Positions 39,407-48,682 of a DNA stretch of 64,000 bases are shown piece after piece. Under the pieces are notes generated by a model. It was given only the letters and a program-made list of their open reading frames with translations. It was not told the DNA's origin and searched no databases. The stretch is from Ferribacterium limneticum (GTDB lineage: Bacteria; Pseudomonadota; Gammaproteobacteria; Burkholderiales; Rhodocyclaceae). The stretch is taken from NCBI RefSeq assembly GCF_020510625.1, contig NZ_CP075191.1, positions 1,836,001 to 1,900,000 of the forward strand, written 5' to 3'. The position numbers and the translations under genes are program-made. Position 1 is the first letter of the stretch. Each line of letters starts with the position of its first letter.

Positions 39407-39895
39407 TTGAAAAGAATTTCGGACGCATTCGCATTTGCCAGAGATGGCCGTGTTCTCAAAGGAACGCTGGCTGTCGCTGACCTTGAACGCCTGCATGATC
39501 TGCTGACTGAGGTCTCGGGTGAGGTTGCTTTCCTTGTCAGGGGGTATCAAGGCGAACGTGGCGAGTTCATGCTGCATCTGGAGGTCTCGGGGGTTCTCCC
39601 GTTGGCTTGTCAGCGTTGCCTGAACGCCGTTTCTTTTGATCTTGATGTCGATAGTCTGCTGGAACTTGTTCCCGAAGGCGCCGAGTTATCGCAAGATGAA
39701 CTGGAAGACGACACCCGAGATTTTCTGCCGTTGGTGAGCGAGCTGGATGTGGCTGAGTTTGTCGAGGACGAGATCCTCCTGGCTCTGCCGGTGGCGCCGC
39801 GGCATGAAGAATGTGGCTTGCCTGGTGCGGCAGATGCTGGCGATCGGATCAATCCGTTTGCGGCGCTGTCCGGACTTAAAGGCAAACCGAACTGA
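39407..39895 (+). CDS. yceD: YceD family (DUF177) protein
   Basis: The 162-aa acidic protein has the DUF177 core: [20 protein letters not shown], then [19 protein letters not shown] and the acidic stretch around 110-130, ending in [10 protein letters not shown]. It is thought to act in 23S rRNA or ribosome biology and is nearly always followed by rpmF. The start is inferred: no ATG fits, and the upstream TTG at 39344 lies before the predicted transcription start, so TTG 39407 is chosen, with a weak ribosome binding site. Confidence 0.8.
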   Translation: MKRISDAFAFARDGRVLKGTLAVADLERLHDLLTEVSGEVAFLVRGYQGERGEFMLHLEVSGVLPLACQRCLNAVSFDLDVDSLLELVPEGAELSQDELEDDTRDFLPLVSELDVAEFVEDEILLALPVAPRHEECGLPGAADAGDRINPFAALSGLKGKPN

Positions 39896-39914
39896 TTTTT
39901 TTTGGAGTATCAAC

Positions 39915-40094
39915 ATGGCCGTTCAACAAAACAAAAAGTCCCCTTCCAAGCGTGGCATGCACCGCGCTCATGACTTCCTGACCAATCCGCCGCTGGCTGT
40001 CGAATCGACCACCGGTGAAGCTCATCTGCGTCACCATATCTCTCCGACCGGTTTCTATCGCGGCAAGAAGGTTCTCAAGAGCAAGGGCGAGTAA
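39915..40094 (+). CDS. rpmF: 50S ribosomal protein L32
   Basis: The 59-aa protein starts [20 protein letters not shown], the L32 signature, and ends in a Lys-rich tail. The zinc-ribbon cysteines of some L32 proteins are absent, so this is the zinc-independent form usual in many proteobacteria. TTGGAG precedes ATG 39915. It lies 19 bp after yceD and upstream of plsX, the classic order linking ribosome and lipid synthesis. Confidence 0.97.
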   Translation: MAVQQNKKSPSKRGMHRAHDFLTNPPLAVESTTGEAHLRHHISPTGFYRGKKVLKSKGE

Positions 40095-40106
40095 TCGTTC
40101 ATTAGA

Positions 40107-40146
40107 AGGCAGGCCGCTCGCCATGAGCTGCCTGCCTTTTCTTTTG
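40107..40146 (+). terminator. Hairpin/attenuator between rpmF and plsX
   Basis: Fourteen-bp stem AAGGCAGGCCGCTC / GAGCTGCCTGCCTT with one mismatch, a GCCAT loop, then TTTCTTTTG. It ends 5 bp before the plsX ATG and probably attenuates rather than ends transcription, letting rpmF exceed the fab genes. Confidence 0.7.
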
Positions 40147-40150
40147 CTAT

Positions 40151-41170
40151 ATGACAACCCGCATTGCCATTGATTGCATGGGGGGTGACCACGGTCCGTC
40201 AGTGACGGTCCCGGCGGCCATTCAATTTCTTGCGGAGCATCCGTCAGCTAATCTCGTCCTGGTCGGCCAGGAGGAGGTTTTGCGCCCGTTGCTCGGCAAT
40301 CATGCGAACGATCCTCGCATCCGCCTTGTCCACGCCTCCGAAATTGTTGGCATGGATGAGTCGCCAGCACTCGCCTTGCGTAACAAGAAGGATTCGTCCA
40401 TGCGGGTGGCCATCAACCAGGTCAAGACAGGTGACGCAGATGCTTGTGTCTCGGCCGGTAATACTGGTGCGTTGATGGCAATCTCCCGCTTTGTCCTGAA
40501 AATGCTTCCTGGCATCGACCGGCCGGCAATTTGTGCTCCGCTGCCCACTGTCAATGGCCATACGCACATGCTGGATCTTGGTGCTAATGTCGATTGCGGT
40601 CCGGGGCATCTGCTCCAGTTTGGAATCATGGGAGCCATGCTGGTTGCCGCCATGGAGCACAAGGATCAGCCGACTGTCGGTATCCTTAATATTGGTGAAG
40701 AAGAAATCAAGGGTAACGAGGTGGTCAAGGCTGCGGCCGAGTTGCTGCGTGCCTCCGATCTCAACTTCATCGGCAATGTCGAGGGTGACGGCATCTATAA
40801 AGGCGGCGCTGATGTCATCGTTTGTGATGGTTTTGTCGGAAATGTTGCCCTGAAGACTTCCGAAGGCTTGGCTCAGATGCTTGCCTCTTCGCTACGCAGC
40901 GAATTCAAGCGCAACTGGCTGACCAAGCTGGCGGCCTTGATTGCCATCTCGGTACTCAATAATTTCAAAAAGCGTTTTGACCACCGCCGTTACAATGGCG
41001 CGATTCTTCTCGGACTCAAGGGCATTTCGGTCAAGAGCCATGGCTCGGCCGATATTCTGGCTTTCGGGAATGCCATTTCGCGTGCCTATGACGCGGCGGA
41101 AAACCGGGTTGTCGAGCGCATTTCCAGTCGAATAGCAGCGATGATTCCTGTCGCCGTGGAGAACGTCTGA
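40151..41170 (+). CDS. plsX: Phosphate acyltransferase PlsX
   Basis: PlsX makes acyl-phosphate from acyl-ACP, the first committed step toward phosphatidic acid with PlsY. The 339-aa protein starts with [12 protein letters not shown] and has [10 protein letters not shown] and [15 protein letters not shown], all diagnostic. The fabH start follows the plsX stop directly, with no gap. A ribosome binding site is not obvious because the rpmF-plsX hairpin abuts the start. Confidence 0.96.
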   Translation: MTTRIAIDCMGGDHGPSVTVPAAIQFLAEHPSANLVLVGQEEVLRPLLGNHANDPRIRLVHASEIVGMDESPALALRNKKDSSMRVAINQVKTGDADACVSAGNTGALMAISRFVLKMLPGIDRPAICAPLPTVNGHTHMLDLGANVDCGPGHLLQFGIMGAMLVAAMEHKDQPTVGILNIGEEEIKGNEVVKAAAELLRASDLNFIGNVEGDGIYKGGADVIVCDGFVGNVALKTSEGLAQMLASSLRSEFKRNWLTKLAALIAISVLNNFKKRFDHRRYNGAILLGLKGISVKSHGSADILAFGNAISRAYDAAENRVVERISSRIAAMIPVAVENV

Positions 41171-42130
41171 ATGTATGCACGCCTGAGTGGCACCGGTAGT
41201 TACCTGCCGGGCAATCCTGTCAGTAACAGTGAGTTGGCGGCGCGTGGCATCGATACTAACGACGAGTGGATCGTCAGTCGTACCGGTATCCGCAGTCGCC
41301 ATCTCGCGCAAGTTGGAACCACTTCAAGCGAACTTGGCTTGATAGCCGCGCAAAAGGCGCTGGAAATGGCTGGCGTGGCTGCTGTCGATCTTGATTTGAT
41401 CATCGTCGCCACTTCGACACCCGATTTTATCTTCCCGAGCACCGCCTGTCTTATCCAAGGCAAACTCGGTAACAAGGGGGCGGCCGCCTTTGATGTGCAG
41501 GCAGTCTGCGCCGGTTTTACTTACGCTCTAGGCATTGCCGAAAAATTCATTTGCTCCGGCAGTCACAAAAAAGCCTTGGTCATCGGCGCCGAGGTGTTTT
41601 CGCGCATCCTCGACTGGAGCGATCGCGGAACGTGCGTCCTGTTTGGTGATGGGGCTGGAGCTGTGGTGCTTGAGGCTTCCGATAAACCTGGCATTCTCGC
41701 TACTGCCATGCATGCCGACGGTAGTCAGAACACTATTCTGAATGTGCCGGGGCAGATTTGTGGTGGTCAAGTGACTGGTGACCCATTCCTGCGTATGGAT
41801 GGCCAGGCCGTTTTCAAGTTTGCCGTGCGTGTGCTGGCTGATATTGCTGAGGAGGTATGTCTGGCCGCCGACATTCAAACCAGTGATGTTGATTGGCTGA
41901 TCCCCCATCAGGCAAATATTCGAATTATCGAAGCGACTGGTAAGAAGCTGGGCGTTGATCGCGACAAGGTGATCGTTACCGTTGACCGCCATGGCAATAC
42001 TTCCGCAGCCTCGGTGCCACTGGCGCTTGATGAAGCGGTACGTGATGGGCGTATCCAGCGAGGCCAGAAAGTGCTGCTGGAAGGCGTTGGCGGCGGTTTT
42101 ACTTGGGGCGCTGCCCTGCTTGAATTCTGA
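41171..42130 (+). CDS. fabH: 3-oxoacyl-ACP synthase III (KAS III)
   Basis: FabH condenses acetyl-CoA with malonyl-ACP to start fatty-acid synthesis. The 319-aa thiolase-fold enzyme has the catalytic triad in [10 protein letters not shown] (Cys112 region), IPHQANIRI (His) and HGNTSAAS (Asn). N-terminal [11 protein letters not shown] is typical. It is directly joined to plsX and is 14 bp from fabD. Confidence 0.97.
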   Translation: MYARLSGTGSYLPGNPVSNSELAARGIDTNDEWIVSRTGIRSRHLAQVGTTSSELGLIAAQKALEMAGVAAVDLDLIIVATSTPDFIFPSTACLIQGKLGNKGAAAFDVQAVCAGFTYALGIAEKFICSGSHKKALVIGAEVFSRILDWSDRGTCVLFGDGAGAVVLEASDKPGILATAMHADGSQNTILNVPGQICGGQVTGDPFLRMDGQAVFKFAVRVLADIAEEVCLAADIQTSDVDWLIPHQANIRIIEATGKKLGVDRDKVIVTVDRHGNTSAASVPLALDEAVRDGRIQRGQKVLLEGVGGGFTWGAALLEF

Positions 42131-42144
42131 ACGAGGGGGCAAAA

Positions 42145-43071
42145 ATGTCTTTTGCATTCGTATTTCCCGGTCAAGGCTCCCAAAGCGTTGGCATGATGGC
42201 AGCTTACGGCGACGCTGCTGTAGTCCGTGCCACGTTTGATGAAGCCTCTGCTGCACTGGGTGATGATCTTTGGGCAATGGTAGCCAATGGCCCGGCGGAG
42301 TTGCTGACCCAAACGGTTAACACGCAGCCTGTAATGTTGACGGCAGGTATCGCTGTTTGGCGACTGTGGCAAGAGAAAGGCGGCAAGAAGCCGGCTGTTC
42401 TCGCTGGCCACAGTCTCGGCGAGTACTCGGCACTTGTCGCGGCCGGTGTGCTCGGCCTGAAGGACGCTGTTCCTCTGGTTCGCCTGCGTGCCGCCGCCAT
42501 GCAGGAAGCTGTTCCGGTTGGAACCGGCGCCATGGCTGCTGTACTTGGACTGGATAATGCTGGAATTGCCGCTGCTTGTGCTGAAGCAGCGCAGGGCGAA
42601 GTGGTTGAGCCGGTTAATTTCAATGCCAACGGTCAAACTGTTATCGCCGGTCACAAGGGTGCTGTCGAGCGCGCCATGGAGGCTTGCAAAGCCCGTGGTG
42701 CCAAGATGGCCAAGGCCCTTCCAGTTTCCGCACCGTTCCATTCGTCTTTGATTCGGCCTGCAGCTGAAAAGCTGGCTGCTCGGCTGGCCGAGTTGTCGCT
42801 GAATGCTCCGCTAATTCCGGTTATCAACAATGTTGATGTTTCAATCGAAAATGATCCGGGGCGCATCAAGGATGCCTTGATTCGTCAGGCCTACAATCCT
42901 GTACGTTGGGTCGAGACCATTCAGGTAATGGCTTCGCTGGGTGTTTTCACGGTTCTTGAATGTGGCCCTGGCAAGGTGCTGGCCGGCCTGACCAAGCGTT
43001 GCGCTGACGGTGTCGTCGGTGTGGCGCTGGCTGATGCGGCCTCCATTGAAGCTAATCTGGGTCTGGAGTGA
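42145..43071 (+). CDS. fabD: Malonyl-CoA:ACP transacylase
   Basis: FabD loads malonyl groups onto ACP. The 308-aa protein has VFPGQGSQSVGM at the N-terminus, the nucleophile in AGHSLGEYSAL (Ser about 91), and the catalytic His in PVSAPFHSSL (about 200). ACGAGGGGGC upstream of ATG 42145 supplies a ribosome binding site. It lies within the fab operon and is 2 bp from fabG. Confidence 0.97.
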   Translation: MSFAFVFPGQGSQSVGMMAAYGDAAVVRATFDEASAALGDDLWAMVANGPAELLTQTVNTQPVMLTAGIAVWRLWQEKGGKKPAVLAGHSLGEYSALVAAGVLGLKDAVPLVRLRAAAMQEAVPVGTGAMAAVLGLDNAGIAAACAEAAQGEVVEPVNFNANGQTVIAGHKGAVERAMEACKARGAKMAKALPVSAPFHSSLIRPAAEKLAARLAELSLNAPLIPVINNVDVSIENDPGRIKDALIRQAYNPVRWVETIQVMASLGVFTVLECGPGKVLAGLTKRCADGVVGVALADAASIEANLGLE

Positions 43072-43073
43072 TC

Positions 43074-43814
43074 ATGCTGACCGATAAAATTGCGCTGGTG
43101 ACCGGTGCGACCCGGGGTATTGGGCGGGCTATTGCACTGGAGCTTGGCAAGCAGGGCGCAACCGTAATTGGTACCGCAACCAGTGAAGAAGGTGCAGAAA
43201 AAATCTCCGCCTATCTTTTGGCGGCTGGCGTCAAGGGCAAGGGAATTGCACTGAATGTCTGCGACGTAGCGCAGACGGATGCTGCCTTAACCAATATTGC
43301 CAAGGAATTCGGTGCTGTAACCATTTTGGTTAATAACGCGGGTATCACTCGTGACAATCTCACCATGCGCATGGGTGACGATGAGTGGGACGCCGTTATT
43401 GATACCAACCTGAAGGCGGTGTTCCGACTTTCTCGTGGTGTTATGCGCGGCATGATGAAGGCGCGTTTTGGCCGTATCGTCAACATTTCGTCCGTAGTTG
43501 GCTATTCCGGTAATGCTGGCCAAGCTAACTACTGCGCGGCCAAGGCAGGTGTCGCCGGCCTCAGTCGTTCGTTGGCTCGTGAATTGGGGAGCCGCAATAT
43601 CACCGTCAATTGTGTTGCGCCTGGTTTTATTGCCACGGACATGACGCATGCCTTGACCGAAGAGCAGAAGGCCGCCATGCTGGCGTCCATTCCGCTGGCT
43701 CGTGCCGGCACGCCGGAGGATATTGCCGGTGCCGTCGGGTTTCTGGTTTCTCCCGCCGCCTCGTATGTCACGGGTACTACCGTGCATGTGAATGGTGGCA
43801 TGTTTATGGATTGA
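43074..43814 (+). CDS. fabG: 3-oxoacyl-ACP reductase FabG
   Basis: FabG is an SDR enzyme that reduces 3-ketoacyl-ACP with NADPH. The 246-aa protein has the cofactor motif TGATRGIGRAI (about residue 12), NNAGITRDN, catalytic Ser in NISSVVG, and YCAAKAG (Tyr and Lys). ATG 43074 has GGAG upstream; a GTG at 43068 overlapping fabD is less likely. Confidence 0.97.
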   Translation: MLTDKIALVTGATRGIGRAIALELGKQGATVIGTATSEEGAEKISAYLLAAGVKGKGIALNVCDVAQTDAALTNIAKEFGAVTILVNNAGITRDNLTMRMGDDEWDAVIDTNLKAVFRLSRGVMRGMMKARFGRIVNISSVVGYSGNAGQANYCAAKAGVAGLSRSLARELGSRNITVNCVAPGFIATDMTHALTEEQKAAMLASIPLARAGTPEDIAGAVGFLVSPAASYVTGTTVHVNGGMFMD

Positions 43815-43832
43815 TTCCGCTAAGGCTTGGCT

Positions 43833-44124
<292 letters not shown>

Positions 44125-44145
44125 GCTAATTCCGGTTTGAACCAG

Positions 44146-44174
44146 GCAAGGCCGGCCTCAAGGGCCGGCCTTGC
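44146..44174 (+). terminator. GC-rich hairpin between acpP and fabF
   Basis: Perfect 12-bp stem GCAAGGCCGGCC / GGCCGGCCTTGC with a 5-nt loop. No T tract follows, so it may protect the acpP mRNA 3' end or slow transcription rather than act as a full terminator. Confidence 0.6.
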
Positions 44175-44197
44175 TACATTTGCTTTCGGAGCGCATC

Positions 44198-45433
44198 TTG
44201 GCACGTCGCAGAGTCGTAATTACTGGCTTGGGTCTGATTTCCCCGGTCGGCAACAGCGTAGAGGAAGGCTGGCAGAACATCATCGCCGGCCGTTCTGGCA
44301 TCGCTCCCGTTACCCGATTCGATACTTCCACTTTCCCGGTTCAGTTTGCCGGCGAAGTAAAGAATTTTGATATTACTCAGTACATTTCCGCCAAGGATGC
44401 CCGCCGCATGGATAGATTTATCCATTACGGTCTGGCTGCAGGTATGCAGGCCGTGCGTGATGCCGGTCTGGATAAGGAAGGTGCTGCTGATCCAGAGCGC
44501 GTCGGTGTCGCCATTGGTTCTGGCATCGGCGGTCTGCCGCTGATTGAAGAAACCAAGGACGAGTACCTCGCTGGCGGTGTGCGCAAGGTTTCGCCGTTCT
44601 TTGTGCCTGGTTCGATCATCAACATGATCTCCGGCAACCTGTCGATTGAGTATGGTTTCAAGGGACCGAACCTGGCCATCGTCACAGCGTGTACGACGGG
44701 TACCCATTCGATCGGCGAAGCCGCACGCATCATTGAATACGGCGATGCCGACGTGATGGTGGCTGGTGGCGCTGAATCAACGGTCTCTCCGCTGGGCATG
44801 GGGGGCTTCAGTGCCGCTCGCGCGCTGTCCACTCGCAACGATGACCCGACGACGGCCAGTCGTCCATGGGACAAAGATCGTGATGGCTTCGTCCTGGGCG
44901 AAGGCGCCGGTGTTCTGGTTCTCGAAGAGTACGAGCATGCTAAGGCACGTGGTGCAAAGATTTATGCTGAAGTGGCTGGCTATGGCCGGAGCGCTGATGC
45001 CTACCACATCACTGCCCCGAACATGGATGGCCCGCGTCGCTCCATGGTCAATGCGCTGAAGAATGCTGGTATTGCGCCTTCTGACGTGCAATACGTCAAT
45101 GCGCATGGTACCTCGACCCCGCTTGGCGACAAGAACGAGTCGGATGCCATCAAGGCTGCCTTCGGTGATGCTGCCTACAAGATCGTCGTCAATTCAACCA
45201 AGTCGATGACTGGTCACCTGCTGGGTGGTGCCGGTGGCGTTGAGTCCTTGTTTACGGTTCTGGCGATCCATCACCAGATATCCCCGCCGACTATCAACAT
45301 CTTCAACCAGGATCCGGAATGTGACCTGGACTACTGTGCCAACAAGGCACGGCCGATGAAGATCGATGTGGCGCTGAAGAACAACTTCGGCTTCGGCGGC
45401 ACTAACGGCTCGCTGGTATTCAAGCGCATTTAA
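44198..45433 (+). CDS. fabF: 3-oxoacyl-ACP synthase II (KAS II)
   Basis: FabF extends acyl-ACP with malonyl-ACP. The 411-aa enzyme has the catalytic Cys in TACTTGTHS (about 163), and His residues in [11 protein letters not shown] and [15 protein letters not shown]. The start is TTG 44198 with CGGAG 7 bp upstream, giving the expected N-terminus [11 protein letters not shown]; an in-frame TTG at 44171 lies inside the hairpin and is rejected. Confidence 0.95.
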   Translation: MARRRVVITGLGLISPVGNSVEEGWQNIIAGRSGIAPVTRFDTSTFPVQFAGEVKNFDITQYISAKDARRMDRFIHYGLAAGMQAVRDAGLDKEGAADPERVGVAIGSGIGGLPLIEETKDEYLAGGVRKVSPFFVPGSIINMISGNLSIEYGFKGPNLAIVTACTTGTHSIGEAARIIEYGDADVMVAGGAESTVSPLGMGGFSAARALSTRNDDPTTASRPWDKDRDGFVLGEGAGVLVLEEYEHAKARGAKIYAEVAGYGRSADAYHITAPNMDGPRRSMVNALKNAGIAPSDVQYVNAHGTSTPLGDKNESDAIKAAFGDAAYKIVVNSTKSMTGHLLGGAGGVESLFTVLAIHHQISPPTINIFNQDPECDLDYCANKARPMKIDVALKNNFGFGGTNGSLVFKRI

Positions 45434-45459
45434 GCAGCGCTTCCGTAAGGAATTGAACG

Positions 45460-45897
45460 GTGCAGTTTCCGATGATCATCGGACTGCACCGTTCTCGCTT
45501 TCTGGATGGCGCATTGATCGTTACGACTTTGCTCTTGATTGGAATGACGGTGCTGCTCCCGTATTCTGCGATCATCCGCTTGGCGACCACTTTGCTCATC
45601 GTGATTGCCAGCTACTATTCCTGGCGGAAATTGATGCCGACGCTTTCTGCTATTCGGCTTGAACGTTCCGGCCAGATCCTTGTTTCAGAAGCAGGAAACG
45701 CAGATTTTCTCGAGGTTGAATTGGCGCCTCATGCAACAGTACATCCGTGGCTGACTGTTGTTCGGCTCCGGGTACCGAACGGCAAAAGGCACACGCTTAT
45801 TGTGGTGGTCGATAGCGTGGAGGCTGATGATTTCAGGCGCCTGCGAGTGTTTTTCCGTTGGCAGGCGAAATTCAGTTCGGCGGCCGCCGACGCTTGA
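45460..45897 (+). CDS. YgfX-like (CptA family) membrane protein
   Basis: The 145-aa protein has two adjacent transmembrane helices (about residues 18-55) after an LHRSRFLDG motif, followed by a soluble beta-rich part ending in [10 protein letters not shown]. This matches the YgfX group, reported in E. coli as a toxin (CptA) paired with SdhE/CptB. No sdhE-like gene lies beside it, so a toxin role here is unproven. It starts at GTG 45460 and overlaps nadB tail-to-tail by 26 bp. Confidence 0.65.
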   Translation: MQFPMIIGLHRSRFLDGALIVTTLLLIGMTVLLPYSAIIRLATTLLIVIASYYSWRKLMPTLSAIRLERSGQILVSEAGNADFLEVELAPHATVHPWLTVVRLRVPNGKRHTLIVVVDSVEADDFRRLRVFFRWQAKFSSAAADA

Positions 45898-47449
45898 GGA
45901 TCGTATTCTTTGGTTTGTCAGCCATGTCAGGAAAATCTCGGGAAAAGTGCAGCCCCCGACTTTCTTTGCGCAACATGGCACAGCGAACGATCAAGTCTGC
46001 CGTGACAACAAGGTTCCGCAACTCGATAAGGTCGTGGCTAACCCGGAAATTGGCATAAAACTCGTCGATTTCTCGCATCAACAGTCCGATGCGATGCTTG
46101 GCACGTTTTAGTCGTTTGGTCGTCCGGACGATGCCGACGTAATCCCACATGAAGCGACGAAGCTCATCCCAATTGTGGGAAATGACCACTTCTTCATCGG
46201 CATCTGTGACCCGGCTTTCATCCCAGAGTGGCAGCTTGGGAGTTTCGTCGATTTTTCTGGTCAATATGTCGCTGACTGCAGCTTCGGCAAATACCAAGCA
46301 TTCAAGCAACGAGTTGGAGGCGAGGCGATTCGCACCATGCAGCCCGGTACATGAGGCTTCTCCGGCAACGTAAAGTCCGGATACATCGGTGCGCCCATGC
46401 AGGTCGCTGACAATGCCGCCACAGGTGTAATGGGCGGCCGGAACGACCGGAATGGCTTCCTGGGTGATATCAATCCCAAGCTCCAGGCAGCGAGCGTAAA
46501 TATTCGGGAAATGACCGCGAATGAAATCTTCATCCTTGTGCGAAATATCGAGGAAAACACAGTCAAGGCCGCGTTTCTTCATTTCGAAGTCGATGGCGCG
46601 AGCGACGATGTCACGCGGTGCGAGTTCTGCACGGTCATCATGCTCAGGCATGAAGCGGGTTCCGTCCGGCAAGCGGAGCAGGCCACCTTCGCCGCGTACC
46701 GCTTCGGATATCAGGAATGATTTCGCCTGGGGGTGATAGAGACAGGTCGGGTGAAACTGGATGAATTCCATATTCGACACCCGGCAACCGGCACGATAAG
46801 CCATGGCGATGCCATCACCGGTAGAGGTGTCAGGGTTGGTCGTGTAGAGATAGACCTTGCCGGCGCCGCCCGTGGCGATGAGGGTGTTTTGGGCGCCAAT
46901 CGTGACGACTTCACCGTCACGATTGTTCAGGACATAGGCGCCATAGCAACGCTTATCGCTTTTGCCCAGTTTCTCGCTAGTGATCAGGTCGATCGCGATG
47001 TGATCTTCCAGAATGGTGATGTTGGGGTTGGCACGGACTTTCTTGGTTAAGGTGTCCTGAACGGCGAGGCCAGTTGCATCGGCCACATGGATGACACGGC
47101 GAGCGCTGTGACCACCTTCCCGGGTAAGGTGATAGCCGGAGGTGTCCTTAGTGAAGGGAACGCCTTGCTCGATCAGCCACTCGATGACCCTGCGCCCGTT
47201 TTCGACAACATGGCGGGTCGATTTTTCATCGTTCAGCCAGGCACCAGCAACCAGCGTGTCCTGAATATGCGCTTCAATGGAGTCCTGGCTGTCCAGTACG
47301 GCTGCAATGCCGCCCTGAGCCCACCCGGATGCAGAGTCTTCAAGACTGCGCTTGCTGACAAGCGCCACGCGACAATGGGGGGCAAGTCTCAATGCGGCAG
47401 ACTGGCCGGCAAGACCGCTACCGATGATCAGGACATCAAATTTCTGCAC
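45872..47449 (-). CDS. nadB: L-aspartate oxidase
   Basis: NadB oxidises L-aspartate to iminoaspartate for NAD synthesis with NadA. The 525-aa flavoprotein has the FAD-binding motif [33 protein letters not shown] and the C-terminal helical domain with [13 protein letters not shown]. It starts at GTG 47449 (MQKFDVL). No nadA or nadC is adjacent. It is divergent from rpoE across about 170 bp. Confidence 0.95.
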   Translation of the reverse strand: MQKFDVLIIGSGLAGQSAALRLAPHCRVALVSKRSLEDSASGWAQGGIAAVLDSQDSIEAHIQDTLVAGAWLNDEKSTRHVVENGRRVIEWLIEQGVPFTKDTSGYHLTREGGHSARRVIHVADATGLAVQDTLTKKVRANPNITILEDHIAIDLITSEKLGKSDKRCYGAYVLNNRDGEVVTIGAQNTLIATGGAGKVYLYTTNPDTSTGDGIAMAYRAGCRVSNMEFIQFHPTCLYHPQAKSFLISEAVRGEGGLLRLPDGTRFMPEHDDRAELAPRDIVARAIDFEMKKRGLDCVFLDISHKDEDFIRGHFPNIYARCLELGIDITQEAIPVVPAAHYTCGGIVSDLHGRTDVSGLYVAGEASCTGLHGANRLASNSLLECLVFAEAAVSDILTRKIDETPKLPLWDESRVTDADEEVVISHNWDELRRFMWDYVGIVRTTKRLKRAKHRIGLLMREIDEFYANFRVSHDLIELRNLVVTADLIVRCAMLRKESRGLHFSRDFPDMADKPKNTILKRRRPPN

Positions 47450-47621
47450 GGCTGTTCTCTATTAGTAATAGTTTTCAGCGGAATATAGCATGCAGAAAAC
47501 CATTCATCTCGTTACAGACAGTCACAAATTAAGGATAACTACCTATCTTCATCGCGAAAATGGCTGCGCTATACTCCGCTAAATAAAATACTAATCATTA
47601 TCCTCAGGGAAAACGAGAGCA

Positions 47622-48221
47622 ATGAGTGAGCGCGAAATCGATCAGGTGTTGGTCGAACGGGCCCAAGGCGGAGATCAGCACGCCTTCGACCTGTTGGTGA
47701 GCAAATACCAGCGTAAGCTGGGGCGCTTGCTGTCACGCTTCATCCGTGACCCTGCGGAAGTCGAAGATGTCTCACAGGAGGCCTTTATCAAGGCTTACCG
47801 CGCCCTGCCATCCTTTCGTGGTGAGAGTGCTTTTTATACTTGGCTTTATCGTATTGGCATCAATACGGCTAAAAATTATCTGGTTTCCCAAGGGCGACGT
47901 GCGCCAACCAGTACCGAGTTTGACTCTGAAGAAGCGGAAACCTTTGAAGATGCTACTCAACTACGGGATATCAACACCCCGGAAAGCCTTCTTCTGTCGA
48001 AGCAGATTGGTGAAACGGTAAATGCAGCCATGGACTCCTTGCCTGAAGAGCTACGTACGGCGATCGTGCTGCGCGAACTGGAAGGCCTCTCCTATGATGA
48101 AATCGCCGGCATCATGAACTGTCCGATCGGAACGGTGCGATCCCGTATTTTTCGCGCCAGAGAAGCGGTGGCGGCAAAGTTGCGACCGTTACTGGATATC
48201 GCTCCCGATAAGCGTTGGTAA
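47622..48221 (+). CDS. rpoE: RNA polymerase sigma-E factor RpoE
   Basis: This ECF sigma factor governs the envelope stress response. The 199-aa protein has region 2 (about 25-95: DLLVSKYQRKLGRLLSRFIRD, DVSQEAFIKAYRALPSFRGES) and region 4 (about 135-190: LPEELRTAIVLRELEGLSYDEIAGIM, GTVRSRIFRARE). Length and sequence are typical of RpoE/AlgU. The next gene is rseC, only 2 bp away; rseA and rseB are missing between them. TATACT at about 47572 could be a -10 box but no -35 box is clear. Confidence 0.95.
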   Translation: MSEREIDQVLVERAQGGDQHAFDLLVSKYQRKLGRLLSRFIRDPAEVEDVSQEAFIKAYRALPSFRGESAFYTWLYRIGINTAKNYLVSQGRRAPTSTEFDSEEAETFEDATQLRDINTPESLLLSKQIGETVNAAMDSLPEELRTAIVLRELEGLSYDEIAGIMNCPIGTVRSRIFRAREAVAAKLRPLLDIAPDKRW

Positions 48222-48223
48222 GC

Positions 48224-48658
48224 ATGGATAATGAACAGACCACGATCCAGGCAGTAGTCCGTGCGCAAGAAGGAACGAATGCACTCGTCGAAGTTGAGCA
48301 TGGCGGCTGTGGGCGATGTCACGAACAGGGTGGTTGTGGTGGTCAGCAACTGACCCAGATGTTTTGTGCAGGGCCAAAAACCTATCAGGTAGATAACAAG
48401 ATTGGCGCTGTTATTGGCGATCGCGTCACGATCGCTATCGCTGCTGGCAGTGTTCGCCATACGGCTAATCTTGCATATGGAATTCCGTTGATTGCCTGCA
48501 TCGGTGGCGCGGTTGTCGGTTCTTCGTTCGCCGGTGATGGTGGCGCCGTGTTCGGCGCTGTTAGCGCCTTGATTTTGGCTTTTTTGTACGTCCGCTCTCA
48601 CGCCCAACGCAAGTCTGGAAATTTCGCCGAGCGCCCTCATATAATTTCCCGTTCCTGA
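48224..48658 (+). CDS. rseC: RseC/MucC family SoxR-reducing-type protein
   Basis: The 144-aa inner-membrane protein has an N-terminal cysteine cluster (GGCGRCHEQGGCGG, about residues 28-41, plus a later C) and two helices (about 85-130: LAYGIPLIACIGGAVVG and GAVFGAVSALILAFLYV). RseC modulates sigma-E positively and is related to RsxC-linked SoxR reduction. ATG 48224 is used rather than TTG 48215, which overlaps rpoE. It is 24 bp before the mucD gene. Confidence 0.9.
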   Translation: MDNEQTTIQAVVRAQEGTNALVEVEHGGCGRCHEQGGCGGQQLTQMFCAGPKTYQVDNKIGAVIGDRVTIAIAAGSVRHTANLAYGIPLIACIGGAVVGSSFAGDGGAVFGAVSALILAFLYVRSHAQRKSGNFAERPHIISRS

Positions 48659-48682
48659 TCAAATCCGGAGGTTGTATTGTCC

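Noticed and set aside
48215..48260. Possible remnant of rseA between rpoE and rseC
   Set aside because: rpoE and rseC are only 2 bp apart and both are full length; there is no space for a remnant.
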